Part shown: positions 24,802 through 33,335 of the stretch, one piece after another
How positions within the stretch are numbered: position 1 is the first letter of the stretch
Layout: the number at the start of each line of letters is the position of its first letter
Source: DAOPYU01 sp942493245
Lineage (GTDB): Bacteria; Sumerlaeota; Sumerlaeia; UBA8349
Direction: 5' to 3'
Length of the DNA stretch: 64,000 nucleotides
Assembly: GCA_942493245.1 (NCBI GenBank)
Contig: OW818685.1
Location: forward strand, 1,364,001-1,428,000
Translations under genes and position numbers: made by a program
Notes under the pieces: model-generated
Databases searched by the model: none
Told to the model about the DNA's origin: nothing
Seen by the model: the letters and a program-made list of their open reading frames with translations, nothing else

Positions 24802-26976
24802 TCAAGGGGCTGGGCTTTCCCATGCGGAATCCAGTTCGAAAACTTCCAGCGAAACGATTTTGGCCTCTCCCCCCTCGGCTTGGAGTTCGAGGAAGTGGTT
24901 GGTCAGGTCGGGCAGACACCAGGAGGTCATGGAAATCTGGCCGCTGTTTCCAAAAAGTTCAATACTGGTACGGTCCAGGAGAATCTGGAGTTGTACGCGT
25001 CCGTTCTGGAGTTTCAGGGGCGCTGTTTTTCCCAGACAGGAAATTTCCCCTTTGGCGGGGTTGTAACGGATTTCTTCGCCGCGCAGAGCCAGACGGATCG
25101 AAGTGGCCTGGGCGGGTTCAAGGGTCATCCGGATGTCGAACAGATCACCCGTCAGGCCCGAGAGTGGATTCTCGCCCGGTTTGAGGGACAGGTTGTTCCA
25201 TTTGTGCGGTTTCTTGTGGAGTTTCTCAATCTCGCGCGCGGGATTGAGAAAAAGACGCGGACCTTCCGCGGTGGTGCGCACGGTCATTTCGCAGGGGAAA
25301 CTCATCTGTTGGTTGAAGGGCATTCCGGGATATTGGCTGTTATTCATCCACGCGATCTGCAACCGTCGTCCGTCCGTGTCGGGGATGTCGCTCCAGGTTT
25401 GCGCCGCATAGAAGTTCCCGCCCCAGTTACTGCGATAGGGGCCGTTCTCGGGTTTGAAGGTTTTGCCGTCAAAGGAGCCGAGGAGGTAGTCGCCGGTGGC
25501 TCCCCAGAAGAGCCAGGTCTTCCGGGCGGGGTCTCCATCAATCGCAATCTCGAAGAAATCGGGGCATTCGGTCACGCCGGGCAGTTGGATATTGCAGAGC
25601 AGATCCCACTGCTTGAGATTTTTCGATCCATAGAGCGCATAGTCGTTTCCGTCGAGATAAAGCGCCATGACCCACTTCTGGGTGGGCTCGTGCCAGATGA
25701 CTTTGGGGTCGCGATTTTCCGCCTTGATGTGACCCAGTACCGGATTCTGCGCGTACTTGGTCCAGGTCTGGCCCCGGTCGTTGCTGTAGGCGATGCTCTG
25801 TGTGAACGGTTTTCCGGCGGAGGTGTAGAAGCAGACGAGTGGGTCTTCCGAGCCGGTTTTGAAGCCCCCGGTGTTTTTCCAGTCCACGACCGCCGAGCCG
25901 GAGTAAATGGTCCCCAGCGCGTCGGGTGTCAAGGCATTCTCGAGTTGTTTCCAGTGGAGCAGATCGGGACTGACGGCGTGCCCCCAGGTCATATTTCCCC
26001 AGTTGATCCCTTCGGGGTTGTGTTGGAAGAAAAGGTGATATTGCCCCTTGTAGTAAACCAGCCCGTTGGGGTCGTTGAGCCAGTTTTCCCGGGCGGTGAA
26101 GTGAAACTGCGGGCGGTATGTTTCACCGTAAGGCCGGGTGCTTCCCACCAGAATACCTTTCGGTGAATCCTGCTGCGAGAAGCAATCACTCAGATTGCTT
26201 TCAGCACTTGCCCCCACTTTTTTCTGGAGACGCAGTCTGCTGCGCGCGCCTTTGCTGGATGCGACATCCCAACTGATCCAGCCGGGACGACTCGAAGGTT
26301 TCCCTTGAAAGGAAAGAAGCGTTTGGGTGTTGGCGGTCAATGTTATCTGGACCTGGTCGGCGTTCTGACTGGGCACGTTCACCGAAAAGAAAGAATGGGT
26401 GACTTCCACCTCTTTCTCGGTGATGAGAAGGCCCTGCGGGGTATTGCTCTGTTCAATCTGGTCCACGTTGATATGGCCCCATCCGCCCTTGTTCAAATCC
26501 ACGATCTGAATCCGTGCGGTTTTGCCTTTGAGTTCGGCCACGTCCCAGGTGTTCCAGTCCAGCCTCTCGCTTCCGCCCGGTTGGGTGTTGGGGCCGGTGG
26601 CGGTTCTGACCGTTTTGTTGTCGATCAGCAGATTGACACACGTTTCGCCCGGGTATTGGCCGCCCCCGATCAGGAAACGGAGATAGGGCCGTTCAATCGA
26701 GAAAGGCGGCGAGGTGAGCGTACCGGTGGAAGCGTCACCCTTGTGATAGGAATTGACGAATCCCTTCCCGATAAACCCGCTCATGGGCATCTGGCCGGGC
26801 AGCGCGTCGTGCGCAGGTGTTGACCCAAAGGCTTCGCCCGCTGTTTCCCAGGCGCCGTAGTCCGGTTGCTCGAAATCGGCGACAAGCAGATTCTCTTGAG
26901 AACGGGCGCTGGATGTAAAAAACAGCAAGAGGGCTAACTGCAGGATTGCGCTGCGGAAAAGTCTTGTGTTCAACAT
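24802..26976 (-). CDS. Secreted GH32 fructan/sucrose hydrolase
   Basis: The 724-residue product has a signal peptide (LQLALLLFFTSSARSQ), an N-terminal beta-sandwich region of about 250 residues that may bind carbohydrate, then the five-bladed GH32 propeller. All three catalytic motifs are present: nucleophile Asp302 in ENWLNDPNGLVYYKG, the stabilising Asp423 in NRDPKVIWHEP and the acid/base Glu470 in TECPDFFEIA. A C-terminal beta-sandwich typical of GH32 ends the protein. Members include levanases, inulinases and invertases; which one this is cannot be told. I start at 26976 (AAAGGTG upstream), not at the in-frame ATG at 27105, because only the former gives a leading signal peptide. It forms a likely operon with the ROK kinase. 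Confidence 0.92.
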   Translation of the reverse strand: MLNTRLFRSAILQLALLLFFTSSARSQENLLVADFEQPDYGAWETAGEAFGSTPAHDALPGQMPMSGFIGKGFVNSYHKGDASTGTLTSPPFSIERPYLRFLIGGGQYPGETCVNLLIDNKTVRTATGPNTQPGGSERLDWNTWDVAELKGKTARIQIVDLNKGGWGHINVDQIEQSNTPQGLLITEKEVEVTHSFFSVNVPSQNADQVQITLTANTQTLLSFQGKPSSRPGWISWDVASSKGARSRLRLQKKVGASAESNLSDCFSQQDSPKGILVGSTRPYGETYRPQFHFTARENWLNDPNGLVYYKGQYHLFFQHNPEGINWGNMTWGHAVSPDLLHWKQLENALTPDALGTIYSGSAVVDWKNTGGFKTGSEDPLVCFYTSAGKPFTQSIAYSNDRGQTWTKYAQNPVLGHIKAENRDPKVIWHEPTQKWVMALYLDGNDYALYGSKNLKQWDLLCNIQLPGVTECPDFFEIAIDGDPARKTWLFWGATGDYLLGSFDGKTFKPENGPYRSNWGGNFYAAQTWSDIPDTDGRRLQIAWMNNSQYPGMPFNQQMSFPCEMTVRTTAEGPRLFLNPAREIEKLHKKPHKWNNLSLKPGENPLSGLTGDLFDIRMTLEPAQATSIRLALRGEEIRYNPAKGEISCLGKTAPLKLQNGRVQLQILLDRTSIELFGNSGQISMTSWCLPDLTNHFLELQAEGGEAKIVSLEVFELDSAWESPAP

Positions 26977-27073
26977 GTGTGTTTCACCTTTCAGAAGTTC
27001 ATGGACATCCATATTCCCGGTACCTTCCCGTATATTGGCCGGTTTGTCAAGAAACAGACGAAAACAGACGAAA

Positions 27074-27107
27074 ATGCCGCCGGTTTTGAAGACCGGCGGC
27101 AGCATTT
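27074..27107 (-). terminator. Stem-loop upstream of GH32 gene, possible terminator of the PilZ gene
   Basis: GCCGCCGGT (27076-27084) pairs with ACCGGCGGC (27092-27100) around TTTTGAAG. It lies 30 bases after the stop of the PilZ gene in the direction of transcription, so it can end that transcript before the GH32 promoter. On that strand the bases after the stem are only weakly T-rich. Confidence 0.55.
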
Positions 27108-27138
27108 CACAGGATCGAAGACGAGAGGATGCGAGGTT

Positions 27139-27984
27139 TCAGGTTTCCTGCGGGTAACGAACGCTTGGCGTGAAGAATAGATGCTGGTAGTCTATGATCT
27201 CTCGAACGGATTCAATCAAATCCACGGTCGGTTCTTGAAATCCAAGCCCAACCAGATAATGGGCCGCTGCTTGTCGGTTCCACTGAACGGAGCAGGGAAT
27301 ATCAATGAATTTCTTGCCGACAGGCTGCGGGATTTCAAAACTCAGTTGACAGGGATACCCCTTCTGCATGATCTCGCGAAAGAATTCGGAACGATAGAGG
27401 CGACGCTCGTTTTGCGGGATGCGCTGGAGAATTTCCTGAGTCGCCTCACTCAATTCGCCGATATCCAGCAAAGGAAACGCCACCTGACACCCACCTACCG
27501 CCAGATCGAGAAGTATCACTCTCATTTCCGGATGGAGAGGACATTCCGCTTCCTCTGTTTCTGCGTTGGGCGAGGTCATCTCCTCTTTGCTCTTAAAAAG
27601 AAAAGGCGTTGTTTCCAGGTCGAGCGCGAGAATACCCGTCAGATTGCATTCCAGCCGCTCGTGTTTTCTCAAGGCTCTTTCTTCGATATGTTTGGGACAA
27701 CGCAGGATCAACATGGGGAAGGGTTCAACGATGACGCGCTCGATTTCGGCCTTGAACCCGCGCAAAGTTCCGTGATCCAGGAAACGAACGATGCAGAGAT
27801 CCCCATTCTGCGAAAAAAGCGGACTGCCTTGGTACAGAGGAACCTCGACCAGGAGAAAACAGGGATCGTATGCCCCGATGACGCGCGAAGAAGTTTTTAT
27901 GTTCTGACCGCCCATTCGGCGTTCGACAAAAATCGTCATTCCGATCGAAAAGTGTTTGGCCAGATTCTCAAGTTGTTTTGTCAT
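27139..27984 (-). CDS. PilZ-domain cyclic-di-GMP effector (YcgR-like)
   Basis: The 281-residue protein has an N-terminal YcgR-like beta-barrel (about residues 10-105) and a PilZ domain carrying the c-di-GMP motifs RKHERLECN (RxxxR) and LDLAVGGCQVAFP (a D-x-A-x-x-G form of the second motif). YcgR proteins slow the flagellar motor or control exopolysaccharide or pilus function on binding c-di-GMP. An acidic insertion of about 25 residues splits the PilZ domain after the first strand. The ATG at 27984 has GGAAG eight bases upstream and starts where the family starts; an in-frame ATG at 28071 adds unrelated residues. No flagellar gene is visible nearby. Confidence 0.82.
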   Translation of the reverse strand: MTKQLENLAKHFSIGMTIFVERRMGGQNIKTSSRVIGAYDPCFLLVEVPLYQGSPLFSQNGDLCIVRFLDHGTLRGFKAEIERVIVEPFPMLILRCPKHIEERALRKHERLECNLTGILALDLETTPFLFKSKEEMTSPNAETEEAECPLHPEMRVILLDLAVGGCQVAFPLLDIGELSEATQEILQRIPQNERRLYRSEFFREIMQKGYPCQLSFEIPQPVGKKFIDIPCSVQWNRQAAAHYLVGLGFQEPTVDLIESVREIIDYQHLFFTPSVRYPQET

Positions 27985-28097
27985 AGGATCTTCCGAATTG
28001 AATTCTGGATACAAACCGCTTCCTTTTGCTATGTTGCACAGAACAGTCCCGAATGGAAGAGAAAAATACAAACCGGAAACTCAAAAACTCAGTTGCT

Positions 28098-29687
28098 TCA
28101 ACGCGAATGGGCCGCTTTCAAGCGGTAACCCTGTGAGGTCAAGGGCGGATATGACTCCAGATATCGGGTAAAATCCGGACCCCAGAACCGGTCGTTGAAC
28201 ATGCGGGGGGTGATGACCAGATACCGAATCCCTTTGCTTTGCACATAATCCAACAGTTTCCCCTCCCGGATGGCGTCCGCGGCCTCGGGGTTGACCACTC
28301 CATCGAGGTTGATTGCCGGATGCGACGAGAAGAAGCCGACTGTCCCCGAATCTGTGATTCCAAATGCTTCTCCGGGTTGAAGGTTCGGTTGGGCTTCAAA
28401 TGCCTCTAAAATTTCGAGGAAAAAGGAACGTGGCCGCGCAAGGCGTTCCTGGGCATTGTTCCAGGTTTTATATCCCAGAAGGGCGAAGACCAGACAGGCG
28501 GCCACCATTGGAAGGATCCGTACAAGGCGGTTGAAACGGCCGTCGTGTTCTGAAACCAGAGAGGTCGCAAATTGTGCCAGTCCGCCGCTCAACAGGGCCA
28601 GGAATAAATTCGGGGTTGCGTAATACCACTCTCGCGTGGCCAGGCGGAAGAATTTGTGGGCTATTCCGAGCGCCAGAACGGCCAGCGCCAACGGAAGCAA
28701 TTCCACAAAAGAACGCGCAATCCCGCGACCTGCCGCTCGCCCTCGGGTCGAAACCAGTGCGCCACAGACCCCCGCCAGAAACACGAACCAGAGCGAACCC
28801 AGACCCGAATAATAGAGAATGGCCGGGAACCATCCCCCCAGAAGTCGCAGACGGTGCAGGGTAAAAGTCCAACCAGTTGCTCCCGGGTTTTCCTCAAAAA
28901 ACGCGATTTTTCGAACACTGGGCAGCGCAGAGGCGCTTCCCTGGACAAAGGAACCGAAAGTGTGCCAGTTCCAGAGTACCCACGGCAGAGTTACCAGAAA
29001 AGCCAGAAAACAGGCGGTGGCCAGGTTTCGACAGGACTCGGGTCGGTGGCGCATCCGCCAAGCCAGCAGGAGGCCGGTCGCTCCCAGAAAAAAGACATTG
29101 TCGGTTCGCACCAGGTAGGTCAGGCCCATCAGAACGCCCAACGCCAGAAAACGCCGGAAGTCGGACTTTTCGGGACACTGCGTTTGAGACAGGCCGATGG
29201 CGCAGGAGGTTGTGAGCGCCAGCAAAAGGGCGTTCAGAGGCGCTTCCAGACCGCACACGGTCAAGACTTGCATCCAGGGGTTCAAATGAAAACAGGCGGC
29301 TCCGAAAAACGCCGAAGCGCGGTTGCACCTCAATTGAAGGAGGATTCGATAGACCGTCAGGGCGGTCAGGATTTCCAGGACAACTCCAAGCAGCAGGATC
29401 AGACGGATCGCCGTCAAGTCGTCGGGTGTCCACCGGAAAAAAACAGAGCAAACCAGCATCCAGAGCGGGTGGTATCCATTGTGCCGGATGCCGCCCGCCG
29501 ACACAGACCCTTCTCCGTGCGCGACGTTCCGGGAGGTTTGAAAATAGTAGAATGCGTCATCCATGACCGTCTGGGTCACCAGCGCGTCGCGGGACCGTGT
29601 GATCCAGTAGGCCTGTGGGAGTGAGCCGGCCAGCAGCAGAAACGCCAGAATCAGGGACAGAGGAATAAAAGTGCTTCGAGTGCCCAT
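28098..29687 (-). CDS. Polytopic GT-C-type glycosyltransferase
   Basis: The 529-residue protein has about ten hydrophobic segments and, after the first, MDDAFYYFQTSRNVAHGEG and IRHNGYHPLWML. The acidic pair soon after the first helix is characteristic of GT-C enzymes (ArnT/PMT/GT39-like) that use polyprenyl-phosphate sugars on the outer face of the membrane. The soluble C-terminal part (GEAFGITDSGTVGFFSSHPA and following) is like that of other bacterial proteins of this group. The donor and acceptor are unknown. I place the start at 29687 (AGAAGG upstream), at MGTRSTFIPLSLILAFLLLAG, less its last residue when quoted fully; the in-frame ATG at 29843 adds an unrelated stretch. Confidence 0.75.
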   Translation of the reverse strand: MGTRSTFIPLSLILAFLLLAGSLPQAYWITRSRDALVTQTVMDDAFYYFQTSRNVAHGEGSVSAGGIRHNGYHPLWMLVCSVFFRWTPDDLTAIRLILLLGVVLEILTALTVYRILLQLRCNRASAFFGAACFHLNPWMQVLTVCGLEAPLNALLLALTTSCAIGLSQTQCPEKSDFRRFLALGVLMGLTYLVRTDNVFFLGATGLLLAWRMRHRPESCRNLATACFLAFLVTLPWVLWNWHTFGSFVQGSASALPSVRKIAFFEENPGATGWTFTLHRLRLLGGWFPAILYYSGLGSLWFVFLAGVCGALVSTRGRAAGRGIARSFVELLPLALAVLALGIAHKFFRLATREWYYATPNLFLALLSGGLAQFATSLVSEHDGRFNRLVRILPMVAACLVFALLGYKTWNNAQERLARPRSFFLEILEAFEAQPNLQPGEAFGITDSGTVGFFSSHPAINLDGVVNPEAADAIREGKLLDYVQSKGIRYLVITPRMFNDRFWGPDFTRYLESYPPLTSQGYRLKAAHSR

Positions 29688-29849
29688 TTCCGGCCCTTCT
29701 CTGGGAACAATGCGCATTCGGGTACTGTAGTGGAACCCGTTCCAAGGCGAATCTAATGGATAATGACCGCCAAATCCAATGGAAAAACAAAAACGGGCGC
29801 GGGATTCTATCCCGCGGGCCCGGGAAAACGGAAAGAAAGGCAAGTGGCG

Positions 29850-31301
29850 TCAGAGGGGATGGGGACCTTCTGAACCGTAGGGGTAGGGTTGGGGTTTCTT
29901 GCGCAGCTCCTCGATTTCGTGCAGCGCGGGGGTAAAGAGATCCCACGCAATCTCGAGTTCGTCTTTGCGGATGAAGAGACTCTTGTCACCCCGCAGGACG
30001 TCGAGCAACAGGCTTTCGTAGGCCTCGGGCAGTGTTCCCTTGAAGGTGGCCTCGTAGCGCAGGTTCAGGCTGCATTCCGCAATCTGCATCTGGGGGACAG
30101 GGACTTTGTTGAGAAATTGCAGATGAATCGCCTGATCGGGCTGCACCCGGATGACGAGTTCGTTGGCGGGCAGGGGGGGCGTCTCCGTTTGGAAAATGTT
30201 CGGCGTTACCGGGCGAAAGCGGATGCGGATTTCCGTGCAACGCGTATCGAGGGCTTTACCTGCGCTCAGGACAAACGGAACACCGTGCCACCGGTCGTTC
30301 TCTATCCGCAGCGCCACGCGCGCGAAAGTCGGTGTGATCGAATCGCCTGGAATATCCGGATCGTCGGTATAGCCGGGCATTTGTTTGCCGTTGAGGTCGC
30401 CCGCGGTGTATTGTCCCAGGAGAAAATCGGCCGCGTGCAGGGGGTGAGCCTGACGCAACACGCGTACTTTTGCGTCGCCGATGGCGCGAGCGGTCAACTC
30501 CGCGGGTTGTTCCATCGCCAGCAAGGCCACAATCTGGAGCAGATGGTTTTGCAGGATGTCGCGGATGATGCCGTATTGATCGAAGTACCCCGCCCGGCCC
30601 TCCACGCCAAAGTCTTCCTTGAAGCAAACATGGACGCTTTCGATGTGCTGGTGGTTCCAGAGCGGCTCGAAGACGCGGTTGGCGAACCGCAACACGATCA
30701 GATTCTGGATGACTTCTTTCCCCAGGTAATGGTCAATTCGGTAGGTTTGCGATTCACTGAAGACGCGGGCGGTATTCGTCACCAGGTCGTCTGAGGATGC
30801 CCGATCGTGCCCGAACGGTTTCTCGATGACCACGCGTGAGAATCCGGGCGCCTCGTCGCCACAGTTGATCAGGCCTGAGTTTCCCAATGCCCGCGCCACG
30901 TCCAGGAACAGGAAGGGGGGAATGGCCATGTAGAAGGTCCGGTTGGCCGCTCCGTTCCCCTCCTGGGCGCGCATGTTCTGATAGAGTTCCAGATACGAAT
31001 CCGGGGAGTCGTAGTGGCCCGTCACATAGAAACAACGGTCCAGAAACGCTTCCATCTTCTCCTGACACGATTCGCCCGGTGTGTACCGGCAGGTCAGGTA
31101 CCGCATAATGGACTCGCGGTACTCTTCACGGGTTTTGGGCGAACGCGCGAAACCGAAAACGTTGAAGCGCTGGGGAAGAAAATCCTGACAATAGAGCGCA
31201 AAGAGGGCCGGGAAGATTTTCTTGTGGGCCAAGTCGCCCGACGCTCCGAGAATCACGAAACTCAAAGGCAAATCCGACTGGGGATACGAGGGATTCGGCA
31301 T
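29850..31301 (-). CDS. zwf: Glucose-6-phosphate 1-dehydrogenase
   Basis: The 483-residue enzyme catalyses the first step of the oxidative pentose phosphate or Entner-Doudoroff route, making NADPH. The NADP-binding motif is FVILGASGDLAHKKIFPALF, and the substrate-binding active site is RIDHYLGKEVIQNL. Length is normal. The ribosome-binding site is AGGAAAG, eight or so bases before the ATG. No gnd or pgl gene is adjacent, so it is a stand-alone gene in this window. It lies between the GT-C gene and rubredoxin on the same strand, separated from the latter by a strong stem-loop. Confidence 0.97.
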   Translation of the reverse strand: MPNPSYPQSDLPLSFVILGASGDLAHKKIFPALFALYCQDFLPQRFNVFGFARSPKTREEYRESIMRYLTCRYTPGESCQEKMEAFLDRCFYVTGHYDSPDSYLELYQNMRAQEGNGAANRTFYMAIPPFLFLDVARALGNSGLINCGDEAPGFSRVVIEKPFGHDRASSDDLVTNTARVFSESQTYRIDHYLGKEVIQNLIVLRFANRVFEPLWNHQHIESVHVCFKEDFGVEGRAGYFDQYGIIRDILQNHLLQIVALLAMEQPAELTARAIGDAKVRVLRQAHPLHAADFLLGQYTAGDLNGKQMPGYTDDPDIPGDSITPTFARVALRIENDRWHGVPFVLSAGKALDTRCTEIRIRFRPVTPNIFQTETPPLPANELVIRVQPDQAIHLQFLNKVPVPQMQIAECSLNLRYEATFKGTLPEAYESLLLDVLRGDKSLFIRKDELEIAWDLFTPALHEIEELRKKPQPYPYGSEGPHPL

Positions 31302-31340
31302 GGTTTCTTTCCTTTCTTCCGCGGAACGTCCTTTTTTTGA

Positions 31341-31381
31341 GGGGCGCCACGGTCAGCCGGGTTCCGGGACCGTGGCGCCCC
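31341..31381 (-). terminator. Strong stem-loop between rubredoxin and zwf
   Basis: Perfect 14-base arms GGGGCGCCACGGTC (31341-31354) and its complement (31368-31381) enclose 13 bases. It begins six bases after the rubredoxin stop, the right place for a terminator, but the bases that follow on the minus strand are A-rich rather than T-rich, so it may act as an RNA-stabilising end or a Rho-assisted stop. Confidence 0.6.
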
Positions 31382-31386
31382 CGAAA

Positions 31387-31548
31387 TCAATCCAGAGGCT
31401 CGAATTCGCTCTTTGAGACGCCGCACTCCGGGCACACCCAGTCGTCTGGCAAACTCTCAAAAGGCGTCCCTGCCGGAATGCCGGAATCGGGATCGCCCAC
31501 GCTGGGATCGTAAATCCAGCCACAAATACCACACACGTACTTCTGCAT
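31387..31548 (-). CDS. Rubredoxin
   Basis: The 53-residue protein is a complete rubredoxin: YVCGICGWIYDPSVGDPDSG and WVCPECGVSKSEFEPLD hold the two CxxCG iron ligand pairs (Cys6, Cys9, Cys39, Cys42 by count). Rubredoxins carry single electrons, often to rubrerythrin, superoxide reductase or oxygen reductases in anaerobes. GGAGG lies nine bases before the ATG at 31548; the longer in-frame start adds an unrelated stretch. Its neighbours on the same strand include a peroxiredoxin and a ferredoxin, which fits a role in oxygen or peroxide defence (inference). Confidence 0.97.
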   Translation of the reverse strand: MQKYVCGICGWIYDPSVGDPDSGIPAGTPFESLPDDWVCPECGVSKSEFEPLD

Positions 31549-31628
31549 CTTTTTTTCCTCCTGAAATAAAATGATCCGTCTCAAGACGGCGGATTGTACA
31601 GAGAACCGAAACGCCCCCCGGTCGGGAG

Positions 31629-31994
31629 TCAAACACATGAATACCTTATTATCACGACATCCGTCCGACAGGGGAGTACCGCGAACAACTTTTCCCGTAC
31701 ATCAGGTCTCTCCAAGACTTCGACACAACAAATCTTGTCATCAACAACATCAAGGACGACCATCCCCTTCTTTCCACACCGGATCTCGATGTTGGAGTGT
31801 CCTGGTCCGTAGCCTCCCTCTGGCTTCGCTGCGGTATAGAAGGTTGCACAGAAATCATCACCACAGCGGCAACGATCCACGATCGGTAACGTTACAATTT
31901 GTGATGCCAGATCGGAGTGTCCCTCGTAACGAAGCGCTTCCTCCATTTCAGCCGCGAAAACAGGGAGTGCATCAACCAGTAAGGGTTCCTTCAT
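31629..31994 (-). CDS. Conserved small protein with CRCGDDFCATF motif, function unknown
   Basis: The 121-residue protein begins MKEPLLVDALPVFAAEMEEA and contains the Cys-rich signature VDRCRCGDDFCATFYTAAKP followed by GGYGPGHSNIEI. I have seen this signature in small stand-alone proteins of many environmental bacteria but know no function for it. The three cysteines could bind metal. It has no signal peptide or hydrophobic helix, so it is cytoplasmic. GAAGGAG lies at the correct distance from the ATG. It sits between rubredoxin and a ZIP metal transporter on the same strand. It is real by codon pattern, ribosome-binding site and family resemblance. Confidence 0.8.
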   Translation of the reverse strand: MKEPLLVDALPVFAAEMEEALRYEGHSDLASQIVTLPIVDRCRCGDDFCATFYTAAKPEGGYGPGHSNIEIRCGKKGMVVLDVVDDKICCVEVLERPDVREKLFAVLPCRTDVVIIRYSCV

Positions 31995-32071
31995 CTACGT
32001 TTATTCTCCTTCGATATAGAGTTCCCTGTGAGGCTTTAGGGTATAGTATCTCCCGTAGTTCGTTAAAGACG

Positions 32072-32896
32072 TTATCCCAAAGCGACATCCAACACCATCA
32101 TCAACGCAAAGCCCCCCAGCGCGCCGGAGGTGGCTGTGTCGGAGAACCCGTTGCGTTGCGATTCGGGAATCAACTCTTCGACTACGACGAAGATCATCGC
32201 GCCCGCCGCAAACGCCAGCGCATAGGGGAGGAGCGGTTGCATGGCCAGCACCAGCCACGCGCCCACAACCCCCGCGATCGGTTCGACAACGCCCGAGGCT
32301 TGTCCATACGCAAAGGCCTTGAAACGTCCCATTCCTTCGCGACGCAGGGGCATCGAGACCGCCAGACCCTCGGGCAGGTTCTGCAACCCGATCCCGATGG
32401 CCAGCGCAATGCCCGCCATGGTCATCTGGTGAATCTGTTGCGGGTCGGTTGCATGGGCGATCGCGCCGAAAGCCACTCCCACAGCCAATCCTTCCGGGAT
32501 ATTGTGCAACGTGATGGCCAGCACCAGCAGCACACTGCGTTGCCACGATGTTTTGATCCCTTCCGCCTCGCTTATGTCGAGTCCAAGATGGAGGTGCGGC
32601 AGGATTTTATCAATGCTGAAGAGAAAGAAACCGCCGGCCAGGAAACCGATGGTGGCTGGCTCCCAGCGCCCTCCCGACATTTCGATGGCCGGATTGAGCA
32701 ACGACCAGAAACTCGCCGCGATCATCACGCCCGCCGCCATTCCCAGCATTCCGTCCATGACTCGCTGGTTGACATTCTTGGTGAAGAATACAGGAAATGC
32801 GCCCACCGCTGTCAGAAACCAGGTGAACAGGGTGGCCATAAGGGCGGCAAGAACAGGCGAATGGTTTTCAAAAAATCCGGCAAAGGTTTGTTCCAT
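32072..32896 (-). CDS. ZIP-family divalent metal transporter (ZupT/GufA-like)
   Basis: The 274-residue polytopic protein has eight hydrophobic helices and both metal-site motifs: LAITLHNIPEGLAVGVAFGA on helix 4 and GLQNLPEGLAVSMPL on helix 5. A short His-containing loop (ILPHLHLGLD) lies between helices 3 and 4. ZIP proteins bring zinc, iron or manganese into the cytoplasm; GufA-like members of this length are mostly zinc transporters. GGGAGAAAC precedes the ATG. There is no adjacent Fur/Zur-type regulator, and I do not see a clear operator. Confidence 0.92.
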   Translation of the reverse strand: MEQTFAGFFENHSPVLAALMATLFTWFLTAVGAFPVFFTKNVNQRVMDGMLGMAAGVMIAASFWSLLNPAIEMSGGRWEPATIGFLAGGFFLFSIDKILPHLHLGLDISEAEGIKTSWQRSVLLVLAITLHNIPEGLAVGVAFGAIAHATDPQQIHQMTMAGIALAIGIGLQNLPEGLAVSMPLRREGMGRFKAFAYGQASGVVEPIAGVVGAWLVLAMQPLLPYALAFAAGAMIFVVVEELIPESQRNGFSDTATSGALGGFALMMVLDVALG

Positions 32897-33335
32897 CTGT
32901 TTCTCCCGTTCATGAGAACGAATTCCGAAAGGATTCGTTTTTTTGTTCTGCGTTCAACCTTAAAATTCTGGCGCAGCGGAGTCTCAACCGAATTAAACCG
33001 CTAAAATTGCAGCCTTCGCGGTTTGTGAAAAAAAGCGCCCTCCTGGGATCGCCAATCTCCTGATTGGCGCGGTTGCGGTTTCGGGCGTCCCGGTGGCTGT
33101 GCGAGATTCCGGGGATTGCGATTCCGCCCGTTGGGTTTCGCTTCGCCTGGAGCGGGCTTTCAGCCCTTGAAAGGGAAAGAGGGCGTGTGACCCGGGGCGT
33201 CGCTTCGCTCTGCCCCGGGCTGACATGGGCCGCCCTGTCAGGGCTGGGGCCGGATCGGGATTGCGGTCCGTATTGCATACACTCTCCCTCAAAATCTACG
33301 CAAACGGCAACGATATTGCGAGATAGTCGTGCGGA
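32897..33335. other. Long intergenic stretch built of palindromic repeats (family B)
   Basis: No gene is supported in these 439 bases. They contain a series of short GC palindromes: CCCGGGGC (33191-33198) with GCCCCGGG (33212-33219) around a TTCGCT-type loop, GCCCT/AGGGC at 33232-33244, and GGGCTTTCAGCCC just before. The text GCTGACATGGGCCGCCC after the first palindrome is of a kind I recognise as widely dispersed in genomes of planctomycete-like bacteria. The frames that cross this region in both directions are an artefact of the repeats. Confidence 0.75.
33191..33244. repeat. Family B palindromic repeat, copy 1
   Basis: Two adjacent stem-loops: 8-base arms at 33191-33198/33212-33219 and 5-base arms at 33232-33236/33240-33244. 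A related set with the same loop type lies at 52350-52459. Confidence 0.75.
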
